In this document: positions 37,901 to 46,489 of the stretch, in pieces | Position numbering within the stretch: the first letter of the stretch is position 1 | Layout: every line of letters begins with the position of its first letter | Origin: Symbiodinium natans | Taxonomy: Eukaryota; Sar; Dinophyceae; Suessiales; Symbiodiniaceae | Direction: 5' to 3' | NCBI GenBank assembly: GCA_905221605.1 | Contig: CAJNDS010002277.1 | Coordinates: forward strand, 271,001 to 335,000 | Length of the DNA: 64,000 nucleotides | Position numbers and translations under genes: made by a program | Notes under the pieces: generated by a model | Told to the model about the DNA's origin: nothing | Seen by the model: only the letters and a program-made list of their open reading frames with translations | The model's database searches: none

Positions 37901-40900
37901 GACCGAGACCAAGGAGGATTTGGCTTTCAACCCTCGCCTGAAGGATCAGGCCATTGCTCTTCAAGCTGCAGAGAACAGCATGGTGCGCCAGCTCGAGAAG
38001 ATCAGGACGCAGAAGGACAAAGTGATCCCCAAGCAGGGCCCAATGGGAGCAAGCCCTCTGCCACCTTCCTCACCTTCGAGCGCCAACGCCGGAGCTGCGA
38101 GCCCAAAGTCGACCGTTGTGGTGAACCTCGAAGAGGCGAGTGCAGAGGGTATGAACCAGACTCCTGGGAGCAAGCGACATCAAGCGATCCCAGCGGAAGA
38201 GCAGGAGTATCAGACGAGAACCCAGGGCCCGCAGTGATGCATGTTGTAAAGCAAGGTGTGCGAGAGATTGAAGACCTCGCTCGCCAGATGTGCCACGACC
38301 AACTCTTTTCCTTCAAAGATTGTGAACAGCTTCTTTTCCAGTTCATGGCTGTCCGTGAAGCCATCTCTCAGAGCAACCGCAGTACTCTTGAACCGAAAAA
38401 TGGGACTGGGTACAACGTTTTCGGCCTCTTCTCACATGGGAACATGTCCGGCATCACTCGAAAGAGTCACGAGCTTCCATGGTTGTGCAAGTACGTGAAC
38501 CTCTTCGGCAAGCACCACCTTGCTCAGGAGGGATCATGTTGGACAAGTTTTGCTGTGAACTTTAATCAGCCCATGAACATCCATCTTGACCCCAACAATG
38601 ATCCTGGTAGCAGCAACTTCACTTGCTCCTTCGGAGACTTCAAAGGGGGACAATTATGGGTGGAGTTGACTGAAGATAGCGATCCCAGTGTGAGCCCGGT
38701 GCGATGGAAGACCAAGCGTAACGGTCAACGAGTACCAGGCCATCTTCACACAACCCAACATCGTTTCATTCAGTTCTCTCCCAAGAGTTTTCATGCGACT
38801 GATCGCTGGTCAGGTACCAGAATCTCTTTGACCTTTTACTCCTCTCGGTTGATTGCTCAGAGTACGGAAGCCCGACGAGAATGCCTCAAGAAACTGGGGT
38901 TTCCTTTGCCCAGGTCCGTCAGGCCTTTGAAGTACGACGACAACGAGGGCGAGGACGCCTATGCCGTTGATCCAGTTGAGGGACAGGGCGCGGGAGAAGT
39001 TCTCTTGTGCCAGGATGTCCGTCACCTTCTACAAGCCTCGTGCGAGGAAGTGTGGGATGAGGTCAACTCACTTCTTGATGTGCATGGCAGGGACCCTCAC
39101 TGTTTGCAGGTCGTGGAGTTCGGCGGCCCTGCTGACAGTCCTCTGTGCTCTCTTTTGGGACAGCAAGGTGGACAAGGGTTGTCAGCAAATCTCTCACAGG
39201 GTTTTGACTTGGGCACTCGAGGTGGATGTCATAGAGCTCACCAGCAACTGGAACAGCGAAGCCCGGCTTTCGCATGGTTCCAACTTCCGAAAGGACCTTG
39301 CAGGCAAGGAAGTGACTCAGACAGACGACAGCGTGCCATGGTGAATCGATCCCGCAAGGTGTTGAGGAATGTGATCTCCCTTTCCCAACAACAACTTCGG
39401 GGTGGAGAATGTGTCTGGGTCTCAGAAAAGCATTCCAGTGCTTGGCGAGATCGTGACTCATGCCAGTTCTGGCAGACTCTTGCAGAATCCGGAAAGGCCT
39501 TCGAGTGGCAGCACGGAGATCTACAAATTCGAACCACGTCAAAGGCGATGTTCCTGGATTGCTCTAGGGTGTCTTCAAAAATGGAGAGTGTAGAGAACCA
39601 GTGGGATTACCTGTATCGTGCCTTCTGTGGGTCAGTCATGAACTTTCATGGGGCTAGCTCAGCCTCAGGAGAAGGGAACCCCGTCTATGCCGTGACGGCC
39701 CAGAAAGAAGCTCTTGAAGGCGTGGATAAGAAGGAGCTGGAAAGCTTGTTAGACACCGTGCAGAAGCTTCATCGGAGGTTCGGACATCCTTCCAACAGCC
39801 TCCTCCTCAAGAACCTTCGAGCCAGAGGTGCATCTCCTAAGCTGTTAGCCGTGGCCGCTGAGTTTAAATGTGACATGTGCATGGAGAACCAGATTCGCAC
39901 TTCAGCTCCCGCGGTCAGTCTGAAGCGTGAGGACCGCCTCTGGTGCACTCTTCAGATCGACGGTTTCTATATGCGAATTGGCCAGGAAGTGTTCCACTAC
40001 TTGCTCATGGTCGATGAGGCCTCCGGCTTCTGCGTAGTAGAAGAGATGATAAGGCACCCCGAGAAAGAGATGAGGCACATGACGACCGCCCAGGTATGCC
40101 GGACCTTGGAACTTCGCTGGTGCCAGATCTTCGGGTTTCCTGAAACCATCAAGCTCGATCCCGAGGGAGCTTTCAGAGGACTTGATCTGGGAGAATACTG
40201 CTCGTCCCGAGGTATCGAGCTCAGTGTCATTCCTGCCGAGTACCACGAAGGGATCTCCGAGGTCGAGCGATCCATTGGGACAATTCGTAGGAAGATTGAG
40301 GCCTTCATGCGCCAGGAACAGTATCATCCTACGAGGGCGGCTGCGCAGATGGTGGCTGCACACAATACCATGGCCAGAACCCTGGGTTTTTCTCCAGCCC
40401 AATGGGCCTTCGGTAGAGACGTCACCGTGACAGGACATAGCCGTGAACGTCCTGGAGAGGTCTGCGCCCAAAGTGCTATGTCCGATCCTTCCCATGGCAT
40501 GGCAGAATCCCTTGAGCTACGCACCAGGGCAGAGAAAGCCTTCATCGAAGCTCGAGCTCGAGAAGTGATGTCAAGGGCAATGAATTCCCGAACAAGGCCA
40601 GCCAAAAGATTCTTGCCTGGGGACATCATATTCTACCAACGATTCCAGGTTCCGCAGGATGCTCCGGCCAACTCGGTGGTGGACCGTCCCCGGATGGGGA
40701 TAGCCCGCTTCTATGGACCAGCCCGAGTGTTGGCCACAGAGACTCGTGTGGTCTCAGAAGAAGGGGTCCGAAAGCCTAGTGCCATAGTGTGGGCAGTCTG
40801 CAACGGCCGGCTTAAGCGCTTTCATCAGAGTCAGGTCCGACACTCCACCGAGTCTGAGCGCCTCATCGCCGAGGGTGCAGCAGGTGCCGAGTTTCCGTGG

Positions 40901-43357
40901 ACGTTTGCTTCGTTGGCGAGTCTCCTTGATCGTGGTTCCTTTGACGATGAAACCATCGTTCGCTCCCGAACCCGAGGACGTTCCAAGACTCCAGCCCGAT
41001 CCAGGTCAGTTCCTCCTGGTCGGCGAGCTGCTCCAGAACCTCCAGTACTCCCTCCTCAGCTTCATTACGGTCCTGAGCCAGAAGCCGAGGACTTTGAAGA
41101 AGAAGAGGAAATGATTCCAGTCCCTGCTGAGATGTCACGAGGCTCGAAACGTCCGGATCCGGAGCCGCCTCATGATGATGAGGCAGAGATGATCCCCGTG
41201 CCGCAGGCTCACAATTCGCTGGTGGAAAATTTGGACATGAGTCGTTTCTTGAATGATCCTCAATACCTGCCCGCGAACTTTGTGACCTTGGATCAGGAAG
41301 AGAGTGAGAGTTCTGCCTATGTCATCCAGAATGCCTCATGCGCCTCCTTGCAGGACGAGTCCCCTGCGTTTGCAGTCACCCTCGCTGCCCCATCGAGCGA
41401 GGCCGAGTGGAAGGCCCTCGTGAAGAATCCCAAACGATTCATCGCGAAAAGCGTCCAAAAGGGCGTAGAGGTCAGCTATGCCAAACTTAATGGGGTACAG
41501 CGTGCTGCAATGGACGAGGCCATGAAGGTCGAAGTGGACAACTGGATGAAGACCCAGGCTGTGAGGGCAGTTCAGAAGTTTCTGCCTCAGAGAGAGTTGC
41601 TCAAAATGCGATGGGTTCTCACTTTCAAAAGTGCTCCTGATGAATCTGCTGAGCCAAAGGATGGACAACCTGCGAGCGATTCCCCCAAAGCCTCTGGAGA
41701 GCGGATCAAAGCCAAGGCGAGAATTGTCATTCTCGGCTACTCCGATCCGAATCTTCTGGAGGCCAATACGGTGAGCCCAGCTATGTCACGTCTTTCTCGG
41801 CAACTTCTGTTAAACATGGCTTCAGTTCGAAAGTGGGACATCTTGTGTGGGGATGTGAAATCGGCCTTCTTACAGGCAAAATCTCCACAAGGGCAGAGGT
41901 GCGTGTTCGCGGCTCCAGTTCCCGAGCTGGCGCGTGCGCTCGGCCTACAAGAAGGACAGGCAGTGCAGCTCCTACGCAGCTGCTACGGATTGGTGTCCGC
42001 CCCAAGAGAATGGTACGAAGATGTACATAGGACTTTGGTCAGCTTAGGTGCCGAAAGGCTTACCACCGACAGCTGTGTGTGGCGCATCCGGGATGCTTCA
42101 GGCGCTGTGGTTGGACTTGTGTCCAGCCATGTTGACGACTTCTTAATGACGGGATGCTCCTCCTCAAAGGCCTGGCAAGACTTCTTGCACGGCTTCAAGA
42201 ATGCCTATGAATGGAGTCCATGGGAGCATGGAGCCTTTCGACATTGTGGTGTCAACATCATGCAGCATCCTGACCATTCTGTAAGCTTAGACCACTCCAG
42301 TTTCTGCCAGGAGTTGAAGCAGCTCGACCCGATCCGTGAAGAGCGCAAGTTGACTCTTGCGGAAGTCAGCCAGGTGCGTGCCGTGTTGGGAAGTGTGCAG
42401 TGGAGAGTTTATCAAAGTGCTCCACAGCACGCTGCTAAACTTAATTATCTGCAATCTCTCATCGCTTCGCAAGATTCCAGCATCGTGGAACAGGTCAACA
42501 AGTTGATCCGTGAAGTGTATTCAGCTCGAAGTTTGTCTGTTCAGGTGCAATCTTTGGGAGCAGAGGATCCCGAGCAGTTATGCATGATCGCATGGTCAGA
42601 CGCTTCTCTTGCGAATCGTCCGGATTTCTCATCCACAGGAGGGCATTTAATTGCTCTAATGCATCAGCAGTCTCTCGAGGCTGGAATGGGACGCATCAAT
42701 CCTATCGCCTGGAAGAGTGGAAGATTGCACCGAATAGCCCGTAGTTCTTTGAGTGCAGAATCACAAGCCCTTGCTGACACCGAGCAGGAGCTTTTCTTTG
42801 CTCGCTTAGAGTGGCGGGAGATGATCGGCGACTATGTCGATGCCAAGGTCCCAGAGAATACGGCGGCCAAGGTCCCTTCATACCTTGTGGTCGACGCAAA
42901 GGCCATGTTCGATACGTTGTCGAAGGGTGTCTTCGTTGCCAGTCAAAAGGATAAGTATACTGGTTTGGAACTTTTGTCGTTGAGTCAGCATCTAGAAAAA
43001 CAAAAGACAGTGCTTTTGTGGTGTGATAGCAACCACATGCTGGCGGATGGTTTGACGAAGGCTAGCAAACAAGATGTGCTCAAACGTTTCCTGGCATCTG
43101 GATATTGGAGGATCCGTTACGATGGAGCCTTCATTTCAGCGAAGAAGAGACGCCAGATGTTGAGGGAGCCTGCTGCGGAGAATGTGACAAACTCTGTTTT
43201 TCTTCAGTGTACAGAGCAGGCGCAAGCACTGAAATGCTTCGGCATTCTTCCTGGGGGCATGTCAGAAGACTTGTACAAATCAGTTTTGCCTCCACCTTCC
43301 AGTGCTTGCAAGCATTCGGTTCTCACTTCCAGGAGCTCCTTCGGCCCGAGGTCTTAG
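34973..43357 (+). CDS. Copia Gag-Pol polyprotein with extra enzyme-like domains
   Basis: 2,794 residues from ATG 34973. Gag-like region about 1-500, then a Lys/Gly-rich tract and a CCHC zinc knuckle (C511, C514, H519, C524). Aspartic protease D-S-G-A at D627. Residues about 825-1088 read like an out-of-frame shadow, and the +1 frame there looks genuine. About 1150-1290 resembles a 2OG-Fe(II) dioxygenase: H1204-x-D1206, F-K-G-G-Q-L-W, H1274, R1283. About 1377-1525 resembles a degenerate SAM-methyltransferase (E-F-G-G-P at 1382-1386, G-P-C ending at C1443). Integrase: zinc site H1600, H1605, C1633, C1636; catalytic D1663, D1729, E1765 (D,D35E). Reverse transcriptase: D2294 and H-V-D-D at D2388/D2389 (His in place of the usual Tyr). 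RNase H: D2543, E2596, D2641. The last about 32 residues are encoded inside the 3' LTR. The retrotransposon calls are firm; the two extra enzymes are inferences. Confidence 0.93.
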   Translation: MEKDYDASLTRCSWDGDPAGWTDFVRRVRLLYEKTPRKKRRQLGPSIVAQLRDRAWTITQDVNHQKLTRRDGSVYLLEFLRDRLGRSPIPDVGIRLEELMIRLRRSPGTAMSSWASQVRQTYKRVQVALHRARKEHGLHVSQEPQVREAVPPRQPSAPSSPSNASRRDRGSPTRRSSETTQEPTAEEEGQPEEDAFDAEYDETEFELRDAGPKRSWQKGRKKKPDDDDDDSDDSAQMMKDLEVWDRYEEGLEEVLPGEVLGWLLLRRANLPTSARLSIQAAAGNSLLFTDIERAMRSMEDELMVHDEAKRNHQPRRRSFWVEEEGEWSLVMAPEEDLQELVSSSEVHYVGSRLPPEVYYHHEPEPASYHGETGFWHQDDDGAFSFWEMAEDGEFYTQDTTGLYWAWHDWEDFSGGTSTAPSDATRDAEDAFSLQDPKSRNFTQARQAVKARNLSRGFYPFNPGSKGKPRFKGKGKGKGKGKPSFPRSPPAPILAATSDIFAQPGDPSFSGCFVCGSKEHSWRSCPKRSSTGKGSSKGKGARNFMAEGIFMVSPDSPREILQPDKGISTIRDGDKHEILDTRTPSDMCLDFRWGELQDTSYVVTSHQIDDAFASGQGEAQPRGHAVIDSGATETVGSLPAIEDLMAVRYELNGVPDSFQISSTPPRRFRFGNGSIGFSLSQMLIPQDLGPVRVDLGVFSLDVENVPILIGIKTLRALRTVLDCHQDVAVFAALDPSTGVKLRRSPSGHLLIDLSRNWLQDSFSILSPAARIPEVPPTTFEAEENIGAVFVLEPLPSDFQARGDTHLEYEAAPESPSSCPAVLFHSRGCADSAPGEDSSGCLEDPFRILRALVRGHGHSDCREQRLVCGSGGSFSGQGQSCGEACSVEGQGEGERHQAQSRACPRVGLEQDRRSQSQGRALEGAPMYGIPCRGDKEQPTCHVATLHPVQPQAHLHPPGWQDRSPPCRRTPQPRCPGGGDRDQGGFGFQPSPEGSGHCSSSCREQHGAPAREDQDAEGQSDPQAGPNGSKPSATFLTFERQRRSCEPKVDRCGEPRRGECRGYEPDSWEQATSSDPSGRAGVSDENPGPAVMHVVKQGVREIEDLARQMCHDQLFSFKDCEQLLFQFMAVREAISQSNRSTLEPKNGTGYNVFGLFSHGNMSGITRKSHELPWLCKYVNLFGKHHLAQEGSCWTSFAVNFNQPMNIHLDPNNDPGSSNFTCSFGDFKGGQLWVELTEDSDPSVSPVRWKTKRNGQRVPGHLHTTQHRFIQFSPKSFHATDRWSGTRISLTFYSSRLIAQSTEARRECLKKLGFPLPRSVRPLKYDDNEGEDAYAVDPVEGQGAGEVLLCQDVRHLLQASCEEVWDEVNSLLDVHGRDPHCLQVVEFGGPADSPLCSLLGQQGGQGLSANLSQGFDLGTRGGCHRAHQQLEQRSPAFAWFQLPKGPCRQGSDSDRRQRAMVNRSRKVLRNVISLSQQQLRGGECVWVSEKHSSAWRDRDSCQFWQTLAESGKAFEWQHGDLQIRTTSKAMFLDCSRVSSKMESVENQWDYLYRAFCGSVMNFHGASSASGEGNPVYAVTAQKEALEGVDKKELESLLDTVQKLHRRFGHPSNSLLLKNLRARGASPKLLAVAAEFKCDMCMENQIRTSAPAVSLKREDRLWCTLQIDGFYMRIGQEVFHYLLMVDEASGFCVVEEMIRHPEKEMRHMTTAQVCRTLELRWCQIFGFPETIKLDPEGAFRGLDLGEYCSSRGIELSVIPAEYHEGISEVERSIGTIRRKIEAFMRQEQYHPTRAAAQMVAAHNTMARTLGFSPAQWAFGRDVTVTGHSRERPGEVCAQSAMSDPSHGMAESLELRTRAEKAFIEARAREVMSRAMNSRTRPAKRFLPGDIIFYQRFQVPQDAPANSVVDRPRMGIARFYGPARVLATETRVVSEEGVRKPSAIVWAVCNGRLKRFHQSQVRHSTESERLIAEGAAGAEFPWTFASLASLLDRGSFDDETIVRSRTRGRSKTPARSRSVPPGRRAAPEPPVLPPQLHYGPEPEAEDFEEEEEMIPVPAEMSRGSKRPDPEPPHDDEAEMIPVPQAHNSLVENLDMSRFLNDPQYLPANFVTLDQEESESSAYVIQNASCASLQDESPAFAVTLAAPSSEAEWKALVKNPKRFIAKSVQKGVEVSYAKLNGVQRAAMDEAMKVEVDNWMKTQAVRAVQKFLPQRELLKMRWVLTFKSAPDESAEPKDGQPASDSPKASGERIKAKARIVILGYSDPNLLEANTVSPAMSRLSRQLLLNMASVRKWDILCGDVKSAFLQAKSPQGQRCVFAAPVPELARALGLQEGQAVQLLRSCYGLVSAPREWYEDVHRTLVSLGAERLTTDSCVWRIRDASGAVVGLVSSHVDDFLMTGCSSSKAWQDFLHGFKNAYEWSPWEHGAFRHCGVNIMQHPDHSVSLDHSSFCQELKQLDPIREERKLTLAEVSQVRAVLGSVQWRVYQSAPQHAAKLNYLQSLIASQDSSIVEQVNKLIREVYSARSLSVQVQSLGAEDPEQLCMIAWSDASLANRPDFSSTGGHLIALMHQQSLEAGMGRINPIAWKSGRLHRIARSSLSAESQALADTEQELFFARLEWREMIGDYVDAKVPENTAAKVPSYLVVDAKAMFDTLSKGVFVASQKDKYTGLELLSLSQHLEKQKTVLLWCDSNHMLADGLTKASKQDVLKRFLASGYWRIRYDGAFISAKKRRQMLREPAAENVTNSVFLQCTEQAQALKCFGILPGGMSEDLYKSVLPPPSSACKHSVLTSRSSFGPRS
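37533..38237 (+). CDS. Overlapping +1-frame ORF inside copia element
   Basis: A 234-codon ORF in the +1 frame relative to the polyprotein, from an ATG in strong context (GGGGCCATGGCC) to TGA at 38235-38237. The TGA overlaps the in-frame polyprotein ATG at 38237 as TGATG. The frame is open further upstream to 37326 and reads plausibly from about 37430 (FSFTHEGVPIVLLEKTPVGA). The product is Ala/Lys-rich (KAKGKGKGTKPKAEP), then has a Cys/His cluster (P-P-C-M-G-S-H and C-T-R-C-S-L-R-L) that may bind zinc, then a helical charged segment. The alternative in-frame polyprotein reading of this DNA is Gly/Gln/Pro/Arg-rich and looks like a shadow. It may be reached by frameshifting from gag-pro, started independently, or be the product of two compensating indels. 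Confidence 0.6.
   Translation: MATPTAESNGLSAAAVEASVAKAKAAVKPAASKAKGKGKGTKPKAEPAPELDWSRIEEANPRDVRLKGPPCMGSHVVATRSNQHAMWQLCTRCSLRLTYIPRVGKTGLHRAAGPLNLDVQEVVTETKEDLAFNPRLKDQAIALQAAENSMVRQLEKIRTQKDKVIPKQGPMGASPLPPSSPSSANAGAASPKSTVVVNLEEASAEGMNQTPGSKRHQAIPAEEQEYQTRTQGPQ
43250..43259 (+). promoter_or_regulatory. Polypurine-like tract before the 3' LTR
   Basis: CTGGGGGCA lies directly against the start of the 3' LTR, the position of the plus-strand primer in LTR elements. It is short and contains pyrimidines, so the call is by position. Confidence 0.5.
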
Positions 43358-43568
43358 CGACCGAAAACGTGCTACGCTGTGTAACTCCAAGCCATCCTTA
43401 GGATAGCTTCGCTTCAGCCATAGGCTCCTGACTCTTTTCCTTCAGATCTCAGATCGACTTCGTGCGAGCAGTGCGGAAAACGACTACCACTTCTTGCATC
43501 ACATTTTTGGCGACAACAGATTCCCTGGAAGCCACATAGAAGAGGAGAGCCCAACACGCTGACCGATA
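43260..43568 (+). repeat. 3' long terminal repeat of copia element
   Basis: A 309-bp copy of the 5' LTR with no difference seen. The polyprotein reading frame enters it and stops at TAG 43355-43357, so the LTR encodes the C-terminal tail of the protein. In the 5' LTR the same codons are present but untranslated in this context. Confidence 0.95.
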
Positions 43569-43573
43569 GACGG
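43569..43573. repeat. Target-site duplication, right copy (GACGG)
   Basis: Matches the left copy at 34541-34545 exactly. Joining the flanks at this pentamer gives the pre-insertion site, which lies in DNA with no recognised gene. Confidence 0.9.
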
Positions 43574-46415
43574 TTTCTTTGCGCTTGGAATTGCAAGTTT
43601 TAGGTGGACATAAGTTTTGAGGAAGCTTCACGTAGATTAGTCGCAGGTTTATGGTATCCTGTTTCGTGTCCGCTCTCACCTCGTTCGTGCCGCGCACGCT
43701 GGTTGAGCCATCTTAGCCAGATATCTTTGAGGTGTGTGCCACAACCCTGCACGCGTAGATTTGTGCAAGTTTGTGCGCAAGCTTTTTTTCCCGAGAGTCC
43801 TTGCTTTGCATCTCCCGCACTGGCCATGAAGCAGCGTGGGGTGTTCATTGTTCATCTGCGTTTTCATTCTCTGCATCTCTGACACTGCTTTGAGCCGACC
43901 ATTCGAGGCTTCTGAGCGCGAGCAGATAGAGGTCAAGCGCTCCATCGAGGCAGCGATTAGTTTCGGGGGTGGAAGAATGCTGCAACTAGGATTGCTGTCG
44001 CAAGGGCCTCACCGGCTGACATTGCAGTCCAAAATCGACCGCAGCAGTTTCTGGCTACAGCTTTGCAGAGGTGACAAGGCATGTTGGGAGTTGCAGGACG
44101 TAGCTGCATTGAAGTGATTATGAAGTGTGGTAACCTTTCAGGGTAAACCAGCAAAGCTGCGGAACCAAGCTTGCACCATATGCATGTGATTGCCAACTTC
44201 ATTTTGTTGTGGAGGAGGCGCATTCACATGGTCCTTCAATCATGGTACTTCCTGTGTGTCTTCCTGGCACTGCGGGCAACTGGGTTCTTTGTACCGCTGG
44301 ATGCTTCGAGCATCCAGGCAAGTGGAACACTGCAAACGGGTTGCCACACAAAGTGGTCTGACTGTGGTAGTGCCGTTCCAGCACCCATGACCTGAAGTAT
44401 CTTGGGGATCTTGCCCACGCCCTCTGTTCCTGTGAGCACAGGCCCTCTTTGGTCGATTTGCTCTGCTTGCAGCTCGGCCTGGGGTTTCGTCTTCGGGTTG
44501 TAGCGAGCTTGCTGGGCCTGCCTTGAGAACCACTTGTCCTGACATGCACTGTCAGCTTCATACTTTCTTGTCAGCCGTTCTCTAAGGAGATCCCCAAGTC
44601 CAAATGTCGCTACAAGGATGCGGGCAGGGCAAAGACTTGTACATTTTTTGCTACAGGATGCCAGAGATATCTTCGCCGAGGATGCCTCAGATGCCCAGCA
44701 TGTCAACTTTCATGGGCAGCATGTAAAACGCACAAGTTGTAGAACACGCGTGAGGTGTCTGTCTCTCTGTCTCTCTCTTTAAAATGGCAGGCTGTCTATC
44801 TTTCACTGGCCCAGACTCATGCGGTGAGGATACTGGCACATGGCATCCGGAGTGTGTCCATGGCCTGGACGAGTTTGTAGAGTGTGAGCACCTTGGCTCG
44901 TCTAGGGCGTCTAGGAATGTTCTCAGCATCAACCAGTGTCCCATGATGACCATCATTGCGAAGCTCACACGCTTATGTGGACCACAGCTTCTATGCAGGT
45001 ACAACGGGTACCAATACTCGATGGAGTGGTACTTCATGCAGATGCTCCGGGACTTCTGCCCATTGCCTTGCGTTAGCGTCCTGAGCGTCATGTTTTGTCA
45101 TAGCAAATTGGCAAGGAGAGCCGCCAGTACCTGGCCGAATCACTTGACAAGGCGTGTTCATGCATCTCCCTCGTGTCGCTTCGCTCATGCAGTGAGGGTC
45201 ACGCGCCTTCTTTCTTGCCAAGGCAGAATTCATCTACTTCCCGCAGTGTGTGTCACAGCTCTACTTTGCACTCCGGCAAAGCTACAACTTCACGCACTGG
45301 CAGGCCCGTAAATTCAGTTTAAGCCCAGTTCTTGCTAGAAAGCCCATTGCAGGTTTTCGGCCGAGCCATCCACGCAGCACAGTTGTCAGATAAGAGCGAC
45401 TCGCTTGACTCGCTGTAGACGTTCCAAGCCGCTTTCAAGGCCATCGAACGGGCTGAGCTTGGCAGCTCGGCCTGTTTTGGCAAACTGGCCGAGCAGGGTA
45501 GCACAATCTTGACGTGTGCTTGTGTGACTTTGTGTGGCGATGAGGTTACTTGGTGCCAATTCTTCGCTGGGCACATGCCTCCCCCGCGCATCGCGCGTCG
45601 CTTGGATAGACATGACTCGCTGAACTTGGACGATGAAACTGCAGTCCGCAGTAACACCTCCGTCCGTCCATGCGGAATATAATTCGGCACATGTGAGTGC
45701 AATCGCAAAGGACCGGTGGCCTAAACTTCTGGACTGTCTTCTCCATGGACTTGGGCCGTCAGGACTTGACACTTAGCAGTCATAGAGAGGTCCTCTTCAA
45801 GCACGGCCTCCACTGCACAGGCAACAATGCAGGCCTTTGTTGATGCTTGCACACAGAGTCCTGTTGAATATTACCAGTAGTAGAGCTGCGGAGAAGCACC
45901 CATGTGCACCTTATGTGACCCAGCCGAGTCGGGGCAGCGGAATTTTCCTCTAGAGTAACCGTAGTAACAGTAACAAGGACACCACGAATACATGCATTCA
46001 TCCGTGCACGTGCCTTTTTTTGGTGTACGACAACCCCGGACGGCAAACATTCACCTTTGACCGACCCACCAGGTCCGGCGCCCTCCCCTTGCGGACCGTT
46101 CGGTAGGGCCATGTGTTTGCTGTTTTTGACAACGTGGCATGGCACACTTTGTCACTAGAAGGGCACAGTGCTCAGCATTGTGAAAATGCACCAGGACTAC
46201 TTTCTTGTGTTTGCTCTGAAGATCAACGAAGATCAGCATTTCAAAAAGTGTGGCCACGGTTTTGTTATATCTGGAGTTAGGAAGCGAGTAGCTTGTGGGC
46301 CCTCGTACTCTACATGGCCCCAGCCCCCCAGGACTTTCCGCGAAGCGCTGCCTGGCTTCAGCCCTGGAGTGTGGGATCGCTGACCGGGACCCGCAGCAAA
46401 CCAAGGGAAACCTCG
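43574..46415. other. Intergenic, nothing recognised
   Basis: Short overlapping frames only. No domain, RNA gene or repeat was recognised. Confidence 0.4.
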
Positions 46416-46489
46416 TAAGGATACCTTAAGAATATTTCTTAAGGATACCTCTTGAGGATACCTCTTGAGGATGCCTCTTCAGAATACCT
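46416..46489. repeat. 14-bp tandem repeat (TTGAGGATACCTCT)
   Basis: Five imperfect copies of a unit like AAGGATACCTTAAG / TTGAGGATACCTC. Units contain partly self-complementary pieces (AAGGATACCTT), so the array can form short hairpins. Confidence 0.75.

Larger units (their letters stand above)
34546..43568 (+). mobile_element. Complete Ty1/copia LTR retrotransposon
   Basis: A 9,023-bp element with apparently identical 309-bp LTRs, a GACGG target-site duplication, a primer-binding site one base after the 5' LTR, a G-rich polypurine-like tract before the 3' LTR and one continuous 2,794-codon frame. The order protease, integrase, reverse transcriptase, RNase H defines Ty1/copia. Identical LTRs and the intact frame imply a very recent insertion, possibly a still-active element. 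Extra segments between protease and integrase (dioxygenase-like and methyltransferase-like) and the dual-frame region are described under the coding entries. Confidence 0.95.

Noticed and set aside
39902-40495. 197-codon minus-strand frame opposite integrase
   Set aside because: Antisense shadow of the integrase coding sequence.
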